DNA of 64,000 nucleotides from Acanthaster planci (lineage: Eukaryota > Echinodermata > Asteroidea > Valvatida > Acanthasteridae). Under the pieces are notes generated by a model. The model was not told where the DNA came from, made no database searches, and saw only the letters and a program-made list of their open reading frames with translations. The DNA lies in contig NW_019091394.1 in assembly GCF_001949145.1 (NCBI RefSeq), positions 1,942,374 through 2,006,373 on the forward strand, read 5' to 3'. This document shows, in pieces, positions 45,877-58,891 of this stretch (within the stretch, counting starts at the first letter, position 1; each line of letters opens with the position of its first letter). Both the position numbers and the translations under genes were made by a program.

Positions 45877-48320
45877 TCCGGAAAGAATTTGTACTCCTAA
45901 GCTCACGACAATTAGCCAGCTAATGGTCCAAGATCACATTTCTTGAGTACCAACTTGTACGGTACACTCTTGCCAAAAAACTAACCAAGAAAATCTTCTA
46001 ATTTACCAAGTCCATCAGCAAGAAACTATCGGTCCAGGACTGTTATTCTGTCTTCCCTGCTGAAACGGAATCTAACTCACGAGAGCACGCACATCTGCTC
46101 AGCATCAAAGGAATACAAAGCTTTAAGCTATTCGTCCATCCAAGTTGATCCTGGCTTCAATGCCCACTTCCGGAAACTGACGAGCCGACAAATGCGCAAC
46201 CAGCCCCTGCATCTTCCGAGGGATCCTGCTAATGTCTACAAGCTGTAACACTCTCGGATTATTATCAACATATTATAACCGGTATACATGCAGTCCCTCC
46301 ATATGAGCATCATCAGGTACACGTAATATCCTACACGGCCTGGCGGTGATATTCGAGCGCAAGGAGAAGTACTGACCAGCGATTGGTCCCCTGATGCAAT
46401 CCAATCATTCCAGAAGTTATTGGGCTTGAGCATGGTGAGCCGGCATGGTGCGTGAATGGAATGTCAGATGGGATGCTACAACATATGGTACATATAATGA
46501 CGGTACACTGTATACACAAAGCACATGTACCTACACGTACATGATCGGTATGTGTATAGAAACACTGGTGGAGCAACAAGATTAATGGGTTTTTTTTTTC
46601 TTCCAAGCTTTGGTTTGACCGCCAACTGTGAGCACCTGTACCATTCCAAAACCAGCCCACAGAATTACCGTACATGGAATACAAGAACATTAAAGTGCCT
46701 ACATACGCGAATGACGAGAGAACTGTCGCTGCCTGTAATCTACCGAGGCTTTATTCAGAAAACAAAAATTGCACAAGGAGGTTTACAAGGAGATGTCCGA
46801 CATCAGCCTGTCTTGTAGCGGAGGGTTAGAATTGTGTGTCAGGGTGCGGACGGCTACATGTAATTATCACATGCACATTGTATTTTACTCCATCTTTTTG
46901 GTGGGGGGGGGATTTCTGAACTTTTGTTCTCTAGCTGTTGTAATCTAAGGACCACTGGATCCCACGGCTGGCACGAGTCTCAACCTTCCTCAAGCCTGGA
47001 AAATCCCCCCCCACCTCCAGGTGGATTTGGAAGGATCTGGTATGGTTACAGTGGTAAATTACATGTACCCGGTACATGTGGTTGAGACCAAATTTCAAAC
47101 ATGCTAAAGAACAGGCGTGTTTATACCTCCAGAGTATATCAAGCCATCGTGCAGAGTCCAATAATTTCAAAAGTCAATTTCATCTATTTTTGTCTTTCCA
47201 AAGGGATGAAATATTTCAGTCAGTGGTTCCATGTAATGTACCACGACTGATTTTCTTCTGCTTTAACTGGTATCACTATAGTCAACAGTCAGCACTGAGG
47301 ACAAATGGTTTCAAGGGGCAGAGGGTTGGGGGGGGAGGTGCGGCATCCCCAATAATTAATTCCAGTCAGCAAATGGAGCTCCAATCAGCAAAGGAATTCA
47401 AAATCGGTATATATATTTATTGTGGGTATCGCCTCTGAAGCATGAAATGCAGCATACGGTACCATGGATTTCTGTTTTACATGACACAATGTTGGCAAAC
47501 AAGTTACAGGTCGCCAAACTAACTCTGGCACATCCCTCCCTCACCCCCCCAAAAAATTGCCTTTGCTACGCCCCTGGCTCTCAATAAAACCATGAAGCTA
47601 TAAAACGGCTCCATGATAAAACCAACAGTAAGGCATGGATGAAATTTGAACAATAAACAATATTGTACATGTAATTCACAACAGCTACTTGGCTGGAAAG
47701 CAAGTGTTTTTAATTCTTTTGTCACAGAGCACATTCGGTACATGTACCCCGTAGTACATGTAAGACCGACACCAATTTTCTTCGCTGACATGCTGCCACA
47801 TGTATGTGGAAAAGAAATAATGTGACATCCTTTGAACGCTACCCTTTTGACGAACTTTGGATACCTTTCAATGCTACCCTTTTGAGGAGCTTTGGACACC
47901 TTTGAATGCTAGCACTACAGTGTATCCACATCAACAAGACTGGACTGAACAGCTTTCCTTTCTCTCTGAATTCCTGCCATCCTAGCTCCATGATCAGACA
48001 CAACAGCCATATTGGCACGAGTGCTGATCGGATGCACGGCTACCGGTAGATGAACCGTGAACACACAAACCATCATCTCCGTCATCATTCCCAAGCCAGT
48101 GCATGATGGCATGAATTCATCACGAAACTCTCAGTCTCAGGGGCTTCAGAGATGGGGTTGGAGTGAATTAATAATCACACAATGAGCAGACTGAGCGTGT
48201 CTGGCCACAATTTTCAGCTCTGTACAGTGCATGAACAGTACTTAGCCACTCGTACAGTGTACATGTACCTGTGTGTTTTTCGCCAAGCTGATTTTAAACA
48301 ACCAATATGCAAGAAATCAC

Positions 48321-48685
48321 TAATAATAATAATTATTTATTCATTTATAAAGCGCAAATTTCATATATAGGTTCAAATGCGCTGTACAATGAAGACATTA
48401 AGCGTGGAACAATGAATACATTTAAACATGGTTGAGCCGATGGCATACAAGGGCACCTCGGGCAGCCGTCAAACGATCCACATTCACCAACATCAGTAAA
48501 GGGGAGACAGTAAGAAGCAGTTACAGTTTTAGAGGTGGGAGGAAAACCCCAGAGGAATATTCTGGGTAAAACCCACGGAGTCAGGTGGGGACTGAAAACC
48601 CAGTCCGCATGTGGACCGGACCGGGAATCGAACCCGGGACCACAGAGGTGGAAGGCGAGGAAAGACCTACCTTGCCAACCTGACT
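48321..48685 (-). mobile_element. tRNA-derived SINE
   Basis: On the minus strand a tRNA-like head carries a B-box (GGGTTCGATTCC at 48635-48624) preceded by an A-box-like TTGGCAAGGTAGG. A unique body follows, and the tail is GCGCTTTATAAATG then ATAAATAATTATTATTATTA. An internal pol III promoter plus an ATT-repeat tail is the standard layout of SINEs mobilised by LINEs of the CR1/L2/RTE kind. Target duplications are not evident. Confidence 0.8.
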
Positions 48686-51600
48686 CCTCACTGAGTCTAG
48701 TCTACACATGTACCAATACTCAGCATATATCATGCGCAGGACGGTGCACACAAAACCCTCTGCTGTGGCTGGGTAAGTTAACCACAAGCAAAACAGATCT
48801 CAACTTTTCCTAAACCATTGTTGACCGGAAATTCTCTGAGAACTCAAGGTACATGTCCAAGATAAATCCTTATTTTAGTACAGATAACCACCAGATTCTC
48901 TGGACTGCACAACATTTCACTACATGAAGCACAAAATGTTGTCTCCACAAGTACAGGATTCTATGAGCAGTAAATCCAAGGGGCTAGGTAATGTATGTAC
49001 ATTTACAAACATGTACACATGTACATAACCTGTGGCACAGTGTGCTGGTGTCCAGGTACTGGTAAACATGGGTACAATATAACATCACCAGGGGGTCCCC
49101 TCAAGACTGATTGATACTCTCCTTTAGGGGGCACCATAAGTGCTGAGATAATAAACAGTTTCTGGGTTCATCACCACAGGGCCAATAATTCACATCATGT
49201 TAACAGGGCCTTAAAGGGTGGATTGCTCTACAGTGTATGCTCGGATGTGTAAATTCAAAATCTGCATAGGCTTAGTGCAGCATGCATGGTCGGCCCAATA
49301 CATGAACAGGTTTCCTGTTCCAAGTCTTCATTTCAATCACTGTCAATTACCGGTGTGTATTATGTACCCACTTGATTGTTACTAAAATGTGAAGGCAGGC
49401 ACACATACTCACATGTACATGTACATGCACCCATTACATACAGTACATGTATGAATACAAGTTGTGGGGTATTTCCTTTTTCTTCTATACAAAACTCCCA
49501 CGCAAACGGAAAAAATTTCAAATCACTGCCATTTCAACCAAGTTCAGTTTCCTGGGTTGAAATTTCGACCGTATGTCCCTTATAAAACACTTCAATTTGC
49601 GACAAATGAGTGGCACTTAAAAATTCCTCCTTTTTTAGTAAATTTAAAATATCTAATCTATTTCGTGAAATTCTTGTGGGGTACCACTTTAGAACCCCAC
49701 AAGGTTCAAAACTGGCCTTGTGGGGTACATGTACCTTCCATGTACAAGCGCACATGCACCTGTTCACAGAGTTTCAACTCACTGGCTCTTTTTGGAACCA
49801 CATGCATCTTCCAAATATTCACATGGTGCTAACCTAACCTTATGGGTATGCAGATTTTGTCACATCTCTTACCCTGCGCCCCTGCTGCTGGCCTCTGCTC
49901 TTTGAAATAACACATGCACCACATGCCCAAGTCATTTGGGGACATTAAATATATTAATCATAATTAGGAACCCAGAAACATTGCTTGTTTTCAGTTTTAT
50001 TGCCACAGGAATGACATTCTTGCCAATTTTGAAACAAAGCTTTTCATTAATTAGTTCATGGTGAAATAAATGTGGAAACAAGTTAACTGCATTCAAGGGA
50101 TAGTTGACTGAGTGCAGTATGACCGTACAGAGCAGCACCACAGTGCACAGCATTTTGTTGGAGAATTGCAAGCGGGGGGGGGGATGCAGAATGGGTGTGC
50201 GCTCTGGCAAATTGGCAAAACAGTTTCAATTGTAAATGTGGGTACTACAAAGTTGGAAATACCAGTAGATGACACCAGATAAAATAAAAGAAATCCATTC
50301 ACACACTTGTAATCAGCACTCAAATTAAAAAAAATTGGGTTGTATCGAATATTTGATCGATTATCGAATATTCAAATACTATTTTCCGAATTTGAATATT
50401 CAAATAAACTTCAAAGGGAGAATCTTCTTTTGTTTTAAAAGAGAAAAATTAATTAAAATGTACCGGTACAGTTTTGTGCATTACTGCGACTGATTTTGTA
50501 TAGAGATTGTTAAAAAATATGCCGATCTGTATGATCGAAAATTTCGATATTGGATCGAATTGAAGGTTGAACAGTGAATTAATCGAAGTGACTTGGCCCT
50601 AAAAAAAATGAAAAAAGAGCAGACATGCATGCATGCTGTGTCGTTTTTGCAGTACGGCTTTTTAGACAGTATTTAATGTTTAAGAACTTTGCCTAAACTT
50701 GAAAAACAAAAAAAAAAAGAACAAAACATAGTGTCCAAGCAGCTGAAGTTTAAGACTCACTGCAAATAAAGTGGAGTATCCAATATGTCGCACTGGGTGT
50801 CCAGCAGACAACGGACCCAACCCTCCGCCTAGAATCCTTAAATGGTGGAATGCAAAGCAATGTTTTTATGGCAAGTAAGAGCTCAATTCAATTTGCCTTG
50901 CATACCAAAATAAATTATACCATACATGTACAGCCACACATGCAACAGGGCCACTCCCTGAAGCACAACTCCCATCCAAATTGATCAATTACCCCATATA
51001 ATGCACAATGGCTCGGCCGGCCGCAGGGCTTGGGGCATGTACACATCATGTGCAGATCTTATCTCAGAAGCTCCGCATTCAATCGACTTGTTCAACTATT
51101 TTTTGCGGTTCAGTGCGACAAAAGTGTTGAGGTTTTTTTCTGTCAATGCTGTGTACATGTATACATGTAGGCGGGTGACTTGGTCCTGTGGGTTATTTCA
51201 GTGTTTTGTGTGGGTCTGGGTGTACATACTGTACGACATGACGCAATGCACACAAGAAGTCTAGGGGACAGTTACTGGTTTACTTAAACGAGTAACATCA
51301 CCCGGATATTTTGCAAAAAAGCAACAGTAGAAGCAGCATAATTTGGACTTTTGGGGACATTCCTCATTAACCCACAGTACATTTAGGGCTAGCAATGTCA
51401 AAGCAGGAATCAGAAATTGTGAATTTCTAAATTAAAGACATTCAACTTGATGAGAATTTTTCATCCCTAATCCTGAACATTTAAAAATAAAACGTTTTCT
51501 TTTACTTTATCAGTATACAATGTATGGAAAATGTACCGGTAACTGGATAAACTGGTGACCGAGAAACAACAGATGAATTCAACTGGCTAAAATACACGAT

Positions 51601-51764
51601 CACTTAAACTTACACTTTGAAGATACATGTACATGTAATAAAAAGGGCGGCATCCTAATGCAACAAACTTTTGTACACACATGTACGCACTATACATGTA
51701 CGTGCATGCTCACCTGGGTGTTTAGTACATGTACCAGCACATACACTGTACATGTACATACATG

Positions 51765-51905
51765 TACAGTAGATGTACATGTACAGTAGATGTACATGTA
51801 CATGTACAGTAGATGTACATGTACAGTAGATGTACATGTACAGTAGATGTACATGTACAGTAGATGTACATGTACATGTACAGTAGATGTACATGTACAG
51901 TACCA
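51765..51905. repeat. 17-bp minisatellite
   Basis: The unit AGTAGATGTACATGTAC is repeated about seven times in tandem, some copies being 23 bp through an extra ATGTAC. It is a local amplification of the surrounding TACATGTA palindromes with an AGTAG spacer. Confidence 0.9.
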
Positions 51906-54900
51906 TATGCGCTCTCTATGCGCGCTCTGCCTCTAGAACTGAACATGTATACTCTACATGTGTACACTGTGAATGTACATGTACGTACATGTACATTACA
52001 TGTACATGTATGCGTGCATTTATTTAGTACATGTATGTACATTATGTGCTGCACAGACCAAGCTATGGTTTGGTAAGCTTTCACACAGAATGCCGTTGTA
52101 GGATCATGGGAATGTAAGCTGCATACACATCAGTCCTGTGTTCGACGTTGTACTACACAGCATGTACATTGTACATTGTACATTGTACATGTATGTACAC
52201 AGGGTGCTCTGTAAGCTCCCTCTCCCTGGAGAAAAAACGTAAATCTGAGGGATCAAAGCCCCGCTCAGCTCAGATAATGGGATCCAGGCATACTAATCCG
52301 CTGATTCAAGGATGCAGTGCTAAAGTTGCTATGACATCCTTCACTTCAGCCATCATCCAACTTGCTCTGTGATCCAAGTCACCAGTCGAGGGGGGGGGTT
52401 GAAAACAAAGTGACCAGTTCCTTTGTATTCAAGCCGGCACTTTCCCAAATCAAAAGAGGAGGGATTAGGGCAAAATTGATTGGGTTCTTTCAAAGCCCTT
52501 GTGCCCTTGGGCTTACGGTAATTTTGAACAGGTTAAAAATGTAGCAGCCTTCGGACGGTACCCGGTACATCTAGTGTTGCTTGTACAAACTACAAATGTA
52601 CACGAATACGTACAAACTTTGCTCTGTCCCTTTAGAAGGAAAACGATGCGTGCATGCTCAGGTGCCTTCCCTGCTGAACAATCTTCGAGTGTGCACCGGA
52701 TACCAAAATCTTTCCAAAGCACCTCCAAATGTAACAGTGAAAAAGTATCACTGGTACATGTACATGTATGGTGCTCTGAGTGGATGAGATGGTTTCTGTA
52801 CTTTCTACATTTCAGCTTTTATTGAGTGTGTCGTTGGGTTGTAGACTGGTACCTCAATAGAAACTGTTTGGAAAATTTTACAAGTACGTGTACATGCAGT
52901 CCATCGTCTGAAATCCTTGAAACAAAGTCCCGCAATTTCATGACCAATTAATGGTGAATTCATGTATGTCTAACTGAACACATGTAACCTGTTCCTACAC
53001 GTACATACCAGCACATGTATGTATGAAATCCGGACAAGAAGGCTGACGAACATAGATGAAATGTTTGTAGTTTTAAGTTCCCCAGTGAAATCAGCTTTGA
53101 TACCATTGCTGTGTATTATGTACATGTACAGTAGGCCTATCCCTCTTTATGATCCCATGATGAGAGATTTACATGCACACTCTTCCATTGCCCAATGCAG
53201 ACCTACACCTGTATACACAGGTATACATGTACATGTATGCACTTAAATTTGCTTTCTAAAAATGTCTGTTGTATTACTTCGGATTTCAAAGACACACGCC
53301 ACATGTAATGTTTGTTTTCGAATAATTTATTATTCGATCACACAGTTAGCGATACACTCTACATGTGTACATGTATACAACTGCCCGTTCCTGGTGTTTC
53401 AAGTTTGGGGGATTTGTAGGATCCTTGATTTTACATTCCTTCAATTTTTCGTTCTCTCACCTACATGTAAAAGTAGTACAATGATAAATTCTCAACAGAA
53501 GGGTAGCAGAACTGACTGGAGTGTGCCTCACAGAATTTGTGATACACGACGATACCATGTACATGTACAACACTGTACCGTAGTATCAAACTTTCGCACT
53601 AGGAGGTGTACGGACGTACATGTAGGCCTACCTGGGTACCTAAGTTAACCGGTACTGTACAGCACATTCTATGTACCCGTTCTACGTAGACGTCACAAGT
53701 GTGAAAATATATTTTAGGTACATGTTGGTAGTTTCAACATCTTCAAGTTTAAACTGTCTTAATCAACGTTCAATTCCGACAGAAATGTTTAATGTGCACC
53801 TGCTTGGGCCATCCTCGGCACAACAGCAAGTGGTTCGTTTGATGCAAGTTTCACTCAAGAATGGTAACAAATGAAAAAGCACTCCCCGAACTTACCACAA
53901 CTGACTTCCACTGTAGCCTGTATCTCTCGACTTTGTGCTAGTCTTGGTTGCCGATTTCATTTTGTTGTTTGAATTACAAAAAGTAACAGCTTCCCAACTT
54001 AAGATGCCATCGTTTTCGTAAGGTACAGTGTAGATATGTTGCAGACAAGTGGGGGTGCTTGACAGAAAAAAAGGACCGTGTCCCTGCCTACACTAACAAA
54101 CAAGTGGACCACTCCGTGTTGTGTTATCTAAGGTCGTTGCCGTTACAAACGCACTGTCCAACAGAGCAACAACCCTCCAACCCTTTTTTTTTTTCTCTTT
54201 AACGTGAACAAAAAAGTCCCCAGCGGTGACTCTACTGTGGGTTTCAGGAAACGGAGGATTTCCGCTACACCTCAGTGAGTCCCTATAGCACAAACACCCT
54301 GGAAACCTCCGCGGACTGAAGCCAGATTTAATGGGTCCTGTGTTGTAAACTCATCGTATTGTGTGCCATCACTCAAGATTTCTGCAGCTCCCCGAGGGCA
54401 TGATTAGCGTGGGCCTTTTCTTTGTTAATCTCCCAGAACGACTTGCCGCAATCAAAGGCCAGATTTTTGGCACGACTTGCTGTTATTTCAAATGCCTAGT
54501 GAGTACATGTAGTGTACTTATCTACACGTTTCAAGGGTAACACCCATGAACATGATGAAAGAAGCCCTTCCAAGCATCTTGACACATTGATGAAATGGAA
54601 GTATTTTGTGTATAAATAAAGTCCACATACCCCACATGGACATTTAACAATTTGCCACCATCTGATAGCCCTACATCCTTTTTCGAAAGCCAGCATTGAA
54701 CAAATTATACCATGATGAAACATGCCCTAATCAGTAAATTAACCCTCCAAGACCAAGTAATCATGTACATGTAGTGTCTCTGCCTGCAGCGCAGTACAAG
54801 ATCTGGTTCCTGTAGACCAGGTTCGAGTAGACTTGATTCAAGTCATGATCTTCCGTGACATTGTCTGCGTTTATGCTTTGGATATGGAGGCCGTGCAGCA

Positions 54901-57213
54901 GGATTTGCTTCGCCCCCTCTTTATGTCCACTTTTTACCGTGAGTTCAGAACTCCCGACTTGACAAATCTAGCAACCATTTGTTCACAGCAAATCCTAAAG
55001 TAGTAGCAGCCAATCAAATTCCTGGACTTCTTTTTACATCGTTCATACAAGTACCTGCATTATAATGAACAAGTCTACATATACGAGTTTGACTACATTA
55101 TGCAAGATCACGTACATGTAGTTCATACATGCAGTTATCAAATTATGATTAATTACATGTACATATAAAGGGAAGGGAGTCTGATTGGCCAACCCGTCAA
55201 GTCATTGAGGCAGGAATTTTCTACCTCCATGGTCAAGTTGGACTTACTGACTGGTGACACACATTGTGCAATCTTTGGCATTGATGCCGGATTGATATCG
55301 CGGAAAAGCTATAAAATGAGGGTACCTTACAAGACGTTATGAAAGTGGCCGAGCGTGTACTGCATGTTCCGTAAGGGATGGCTGACTGGGGAAGAGCCAC
55401 ACAACTTAAGTATGACTTGATTTGAGTCTAACAACACTGTCTAAGCTTGGTGAGAGACCATGTGGGCATTTTCATGTGTTTTTAAGTATTTTTCTCCGAA
55501 CCCCAAAAGTTGCAACGTTAGGCCTAGTATTAAAATTACTATAGCAGGATATTTCATTTTGTTTTCGTGATTTGTAGTTTTGGAGAATTTTAGTGAAGAG
55601 TTCCATACCCGTGCTCAGCTGGTTCAGAAGTTAGTGGGATGTGTCAGAAGATGACATTTATACAGACGTGACAGACACATGACAGATACATGTAAGCGCA
55701 CCGTAACCCAGGACACACAAGATCGGTGTCATGTGTCCCTGCATCGATTACATGAAAACACCAGAAAACCAAATCACAAGTGTGATGAAAGTTTTAGCCC
55801 ATAGCATGTCAAAATATCCTTCGAAGAGCAAAATGGCTTTATTTCCTTGTGGAAAGAAGCGAAATGTACACTTACGGGTTTGACAATATACGACGCGACT
55901 CGACGAGGCAGACCGATATTGAACAGTCGATTGTATGAGCGGTACGATAGAGATGCGCATTGTTGGGTATGGTCAAAAGAGGGCGCTATTCGAAAAGACG
56001 GCATGCCACGACGCTGTCACAGGCTTCCACTGTTTTTTACTACATGTACTTGACTCTTTTATAAGCGCAATACAAATATCGCGTTGCAAAACAAGTAAGA
56101 TTTATAAAGTCCATTTCTTTACCCAGGATATGCCCAAACAGTTACAAACTGGTTTCCATTGGGGCCCTGCAACCATTGCAAATTAATGAAATTGTTAAAA
56201 ACTCACGACGAAAAGTAATATTGACACATACGACAAACGTTAATATTTACAAATACAGACCACTGAAATATCATACACATGTGAACATTTAAACAATCAA
56301 GGCATTAATTGAATACTGATCACGGAATGGGTAAAAATCCGCAAAAAAACCTATGGGAAAGGAGAACACGGGGAAATTCCCGATCCGGCTCCAATGAACA
56401 TTGGCAACCAAGTTAACAACTCCATAGATCAGCGGACCTGGTCACGGCTTTCCGTATTTCTGATTTGAATGTTCCTAGGGAGCTATCGTAGATTTCATTT
56501 CTTTGGGCAATTTATTGTTGTCGAAGTATATGGCAGTAAGCCAGTGAGCAACCCTTTTTTCAGAAATATTTTCCAATGCCAAATTTGGAGTTCAAAGTTT
56601 GAGCATAAAAAATATGCACCCTAAATAGCATCTTCCTGGGTTTACTTAAGATCAATATTCATAAAGTCGGTTCAAAATGATTGCGAGTCATTCTTAGTGG
56701 GAAAATGATTGAAAGGTCTGTGCAGACAATAAATACACTGCAAAGATGTCATACTGGAGAAAAAAAAGTCGACGGGATGGGGCAAGTAATTATCATAAAA
56801 GTGACTTGTGACTTAACCCCTTCTGGACATGTTCGTTTTCAAACAAGAATTTCTATCGTTGCGCGTTGAACCTCGAAGAAACTTCTACACAGCTACATCA
56901 ACATCGTGCAGTTCACAGGGAACAAAATTTATCCGGTGTTTTCACCACTTTCCCAATAATTGTAAACTAAATCCTCCCCAGTAGCGGCACTATTAAAATA
57001 ACGGACTGCAGTCGTTTTCAGGCAAATTATGCATGATATTGATAGGATTTTTTAAAATTAATAAACATGTAGGCACCTGCAGCATTATTGTTCGTATCTG
57101 CTCAATCATATCTGGTCCAAACTACCACCCTCTGTCTCGTTGTAAACACCAACGATATATCTGCATTTGAGCTCCTCTTCGAAAACCTGAATGAAGCAGT
57201 AAAATCACCGAAT

Positions 57214-57269
57214 CAACCAATTCTGCATCGAGGGGCATAATTGACCAATTCTGCATCGAGGGGCATAAT
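57214..57269. repeat. Short tandem duplication, about 28 bp twice
   Basis: AATTCTGCATCGAGGGGCAT occurs twice in adjacent copies, each followed by AATTGA. No function is apparent. Confidence 0.85.
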
Positions 57270-57389
57270 TGAACAGTCACGGCATTTGGGGTCATCAGCA
57301 AAAAAATGGAATGTTCCACGCGTGTGGAATGTTGACTGACGTGGGCCCCATGCACCATGATTTTTATGCCGGCAATAATACAGCAACGC

Positions 57390-57760
57390 TGGCGCAGAGT
57401 CAACCTCGTCGTCCAATTATGTTAATCATCTCGATGCTGATATCCCGAGGCAGGGGCTGCATGGGCGTGTGCAAAACGGCGTTATTAATAAAAAGCGATC
57501 CAAATACGGCCCATGTTTGCACGGATGACTCGTGCACGGCTGTATGTATGCAGGATAGGCCGGCCGTGGGAACACTCCAGTGATTAAATTCTGTCTCGCT
57601 CCAGCTGAGAGTGTTTTGCCCCACAAGAAATTAATGATGAGCAGCCTCCAGTTTATCAGTATGGCGAGCTGGTTATAAAGTGCGCGTCGTGTGCATTGAT
57701 CTGCAACTGCGCAGGTTTGCAGCCTAGTCATATATCCGAGGCCTCCAGCAATTTTTGACG
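57390..57760. promoter_or_regulatory. Candidate conserved non-coding element
   Basis: The block alternates AT cores suited to homeodomain proteins (TTAATCA, TTATTAATA, TTAATGATG) with GC-box-like GGGCGTGTG and CAGCTGAG. It has no convincing coding frame. The texture is that of developmental enhancers, but conservation cannot be judged here. Confidence 0.2.
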
Positions 57761-58021
57761 GTTAAATGATAATTCTTTCCATGCCTATAGCTTCATGCAT
57801 TAAATCTGGTCCTCAGATCTGTATCATTTTTTTTACGACAGTACGCCTGTACGCATAATAATGAAAAAGAAGGTCGGGGCTTAATGCCTTTTAAATGTTC
57901 CGTCCAGTGTAATTAGAAACAGATTCCAGTCATGCATTCATGCCAAACCAACCCGTGTTGGCCAACGTAATACGGAATCTCTCTACATTGGCTTTACAAT
58001 AAGCGTGGCTATGTATACGCC

Positions 58022-58258
58022 CACTGCAAAAACTCAGGTGTTAAATTCAACAACCTGGTGTTATCGGAGGACTATATCAACACTTTTCACTGGTGTTAAA
58101 CTTTTGGTATTATTTGGTGTTACTTTTAACACCCTTCAGTGCATTGTAACATTTATAGGTGTGCAAAGTAACATCATCAGTGTTAAAGTAACACCCTATG
58201 GTGTGGTCATCTAATAACACCAAAAAGTGTTAATTCTAACACCAAAGGTTTTACAGTG
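58022..58258. mobile_element. CACTG-ended MITE, about 237 bp
   Basis: It starts CACTGCAAAAACTCAGGTG and, on the opposite strand, CACTGTAAAACCTTTGGTG, each followed by TTA(A/G) and a CAACA or AACAC continuation. GGTGTTA / TAACACC repeats fill the interior. CACTG-type ends occur in CACTA/EnSpm- and Chapaev-like transposons. It has no coding capacity. The superfamily cannot be fixed without a clean target duplication. Confidence 0.75.
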
Positions 58259-58891
58259 TGGCAGATTTAAACACTAGGTGGTTAAAATGCCGATGATCAT
58301 CTACTCTCTGACCCACCCAGAAGACTCAAATTATGGCTCAAGATATAGAGATGAGTTCGTCTCAGGACGTAAAAAAGGCTGCTTCTTCACTGCCATGCGG
58401 TTTCCGTGAACAGACTCCTGTGAACAGAGGAGGTCCTGTATGAAATCTTACGACGGGTGCAGCAAAGCCGTCACGTGAACTGCGCGGGTCCACATGATGA
58501 TGACGGTTTCCACGAAAATTCGCCTTGAAGAGTGCGGACTCAGTTAATGATTTTTTCGCTCCAGGTAAGCGTGATCACGTGGAGTTCAACACACAAAGCG
58601 AGGGACCTTTATTGGTGACCTTCTCTACTCTATATATAAAACTATATATGATGACTACTAAAGCCATTCTTAATAAAAGTGACAGAGAATTACCGCAAAG
58701 CTATAGGTGCGGTCATCATTATTGAAAAAATAATATAATATGGAAATATTATTGGAAGAAATATTGCTTGGCGACTCAGCTACGAGGTACGATAAATACC
58801 CCCCCCAAATGATGTCCCTGGATGGAACATTGTGTCAGCTGATATGCCATGGAAGTAATGATTACGAAGTAGTCTATCTGAAAAGAAGTCA

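Larger units (their letters stand above)
35935..55200. repeat. Domain of dispersed TACATGTA palindromes
   Basis: Dozens of short runs of ACATGTACATGTA-type sequence occur across about 19 kb covering the LHFPL gene and its upstream flank. They are often two to four units long. The same motif is rare in 1-35 kb and again after about 55.2 kb. The runs are dispersed and not one continuous array. Confidence 0.8.
45877..58891. other. 13-kb intergenic region, TACATGTA-rich to about 55.2 kb
   Basis: No gene is recognised. To about 55.2 kb it is dense in TACATGTA palindromes; the many Cys/Thr/His/Val-rich frames there come from that repeat. A tRNA-derived SINE lies at 48321-48685, a minisatellite at about 51765-51905, a possible conserved non-coding block at 57390-57760 and a CACTG element at 58022-58258. 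The right edge is the likely 3' untranslated region of the KCTD gene, with a minus-strand AATAAA at 58608-58613. Confidence 0.55.

Noticed and set aside
48610-48690. Possible tRNA gene on the minus strand
   Set aside because: The B-box is good but the cloverleaf is not, and the downstream body with an ATT-repeat tail shows a SINE.
51655-52084. Long minus-strand frames rich in Cys, Thr, His and Val, looking like a secreted repeat protein
   Set aside because: They are direct translations of TACATGTA and the 17-bp minisatellite; several frames are open at once, which repeat DNA produces.
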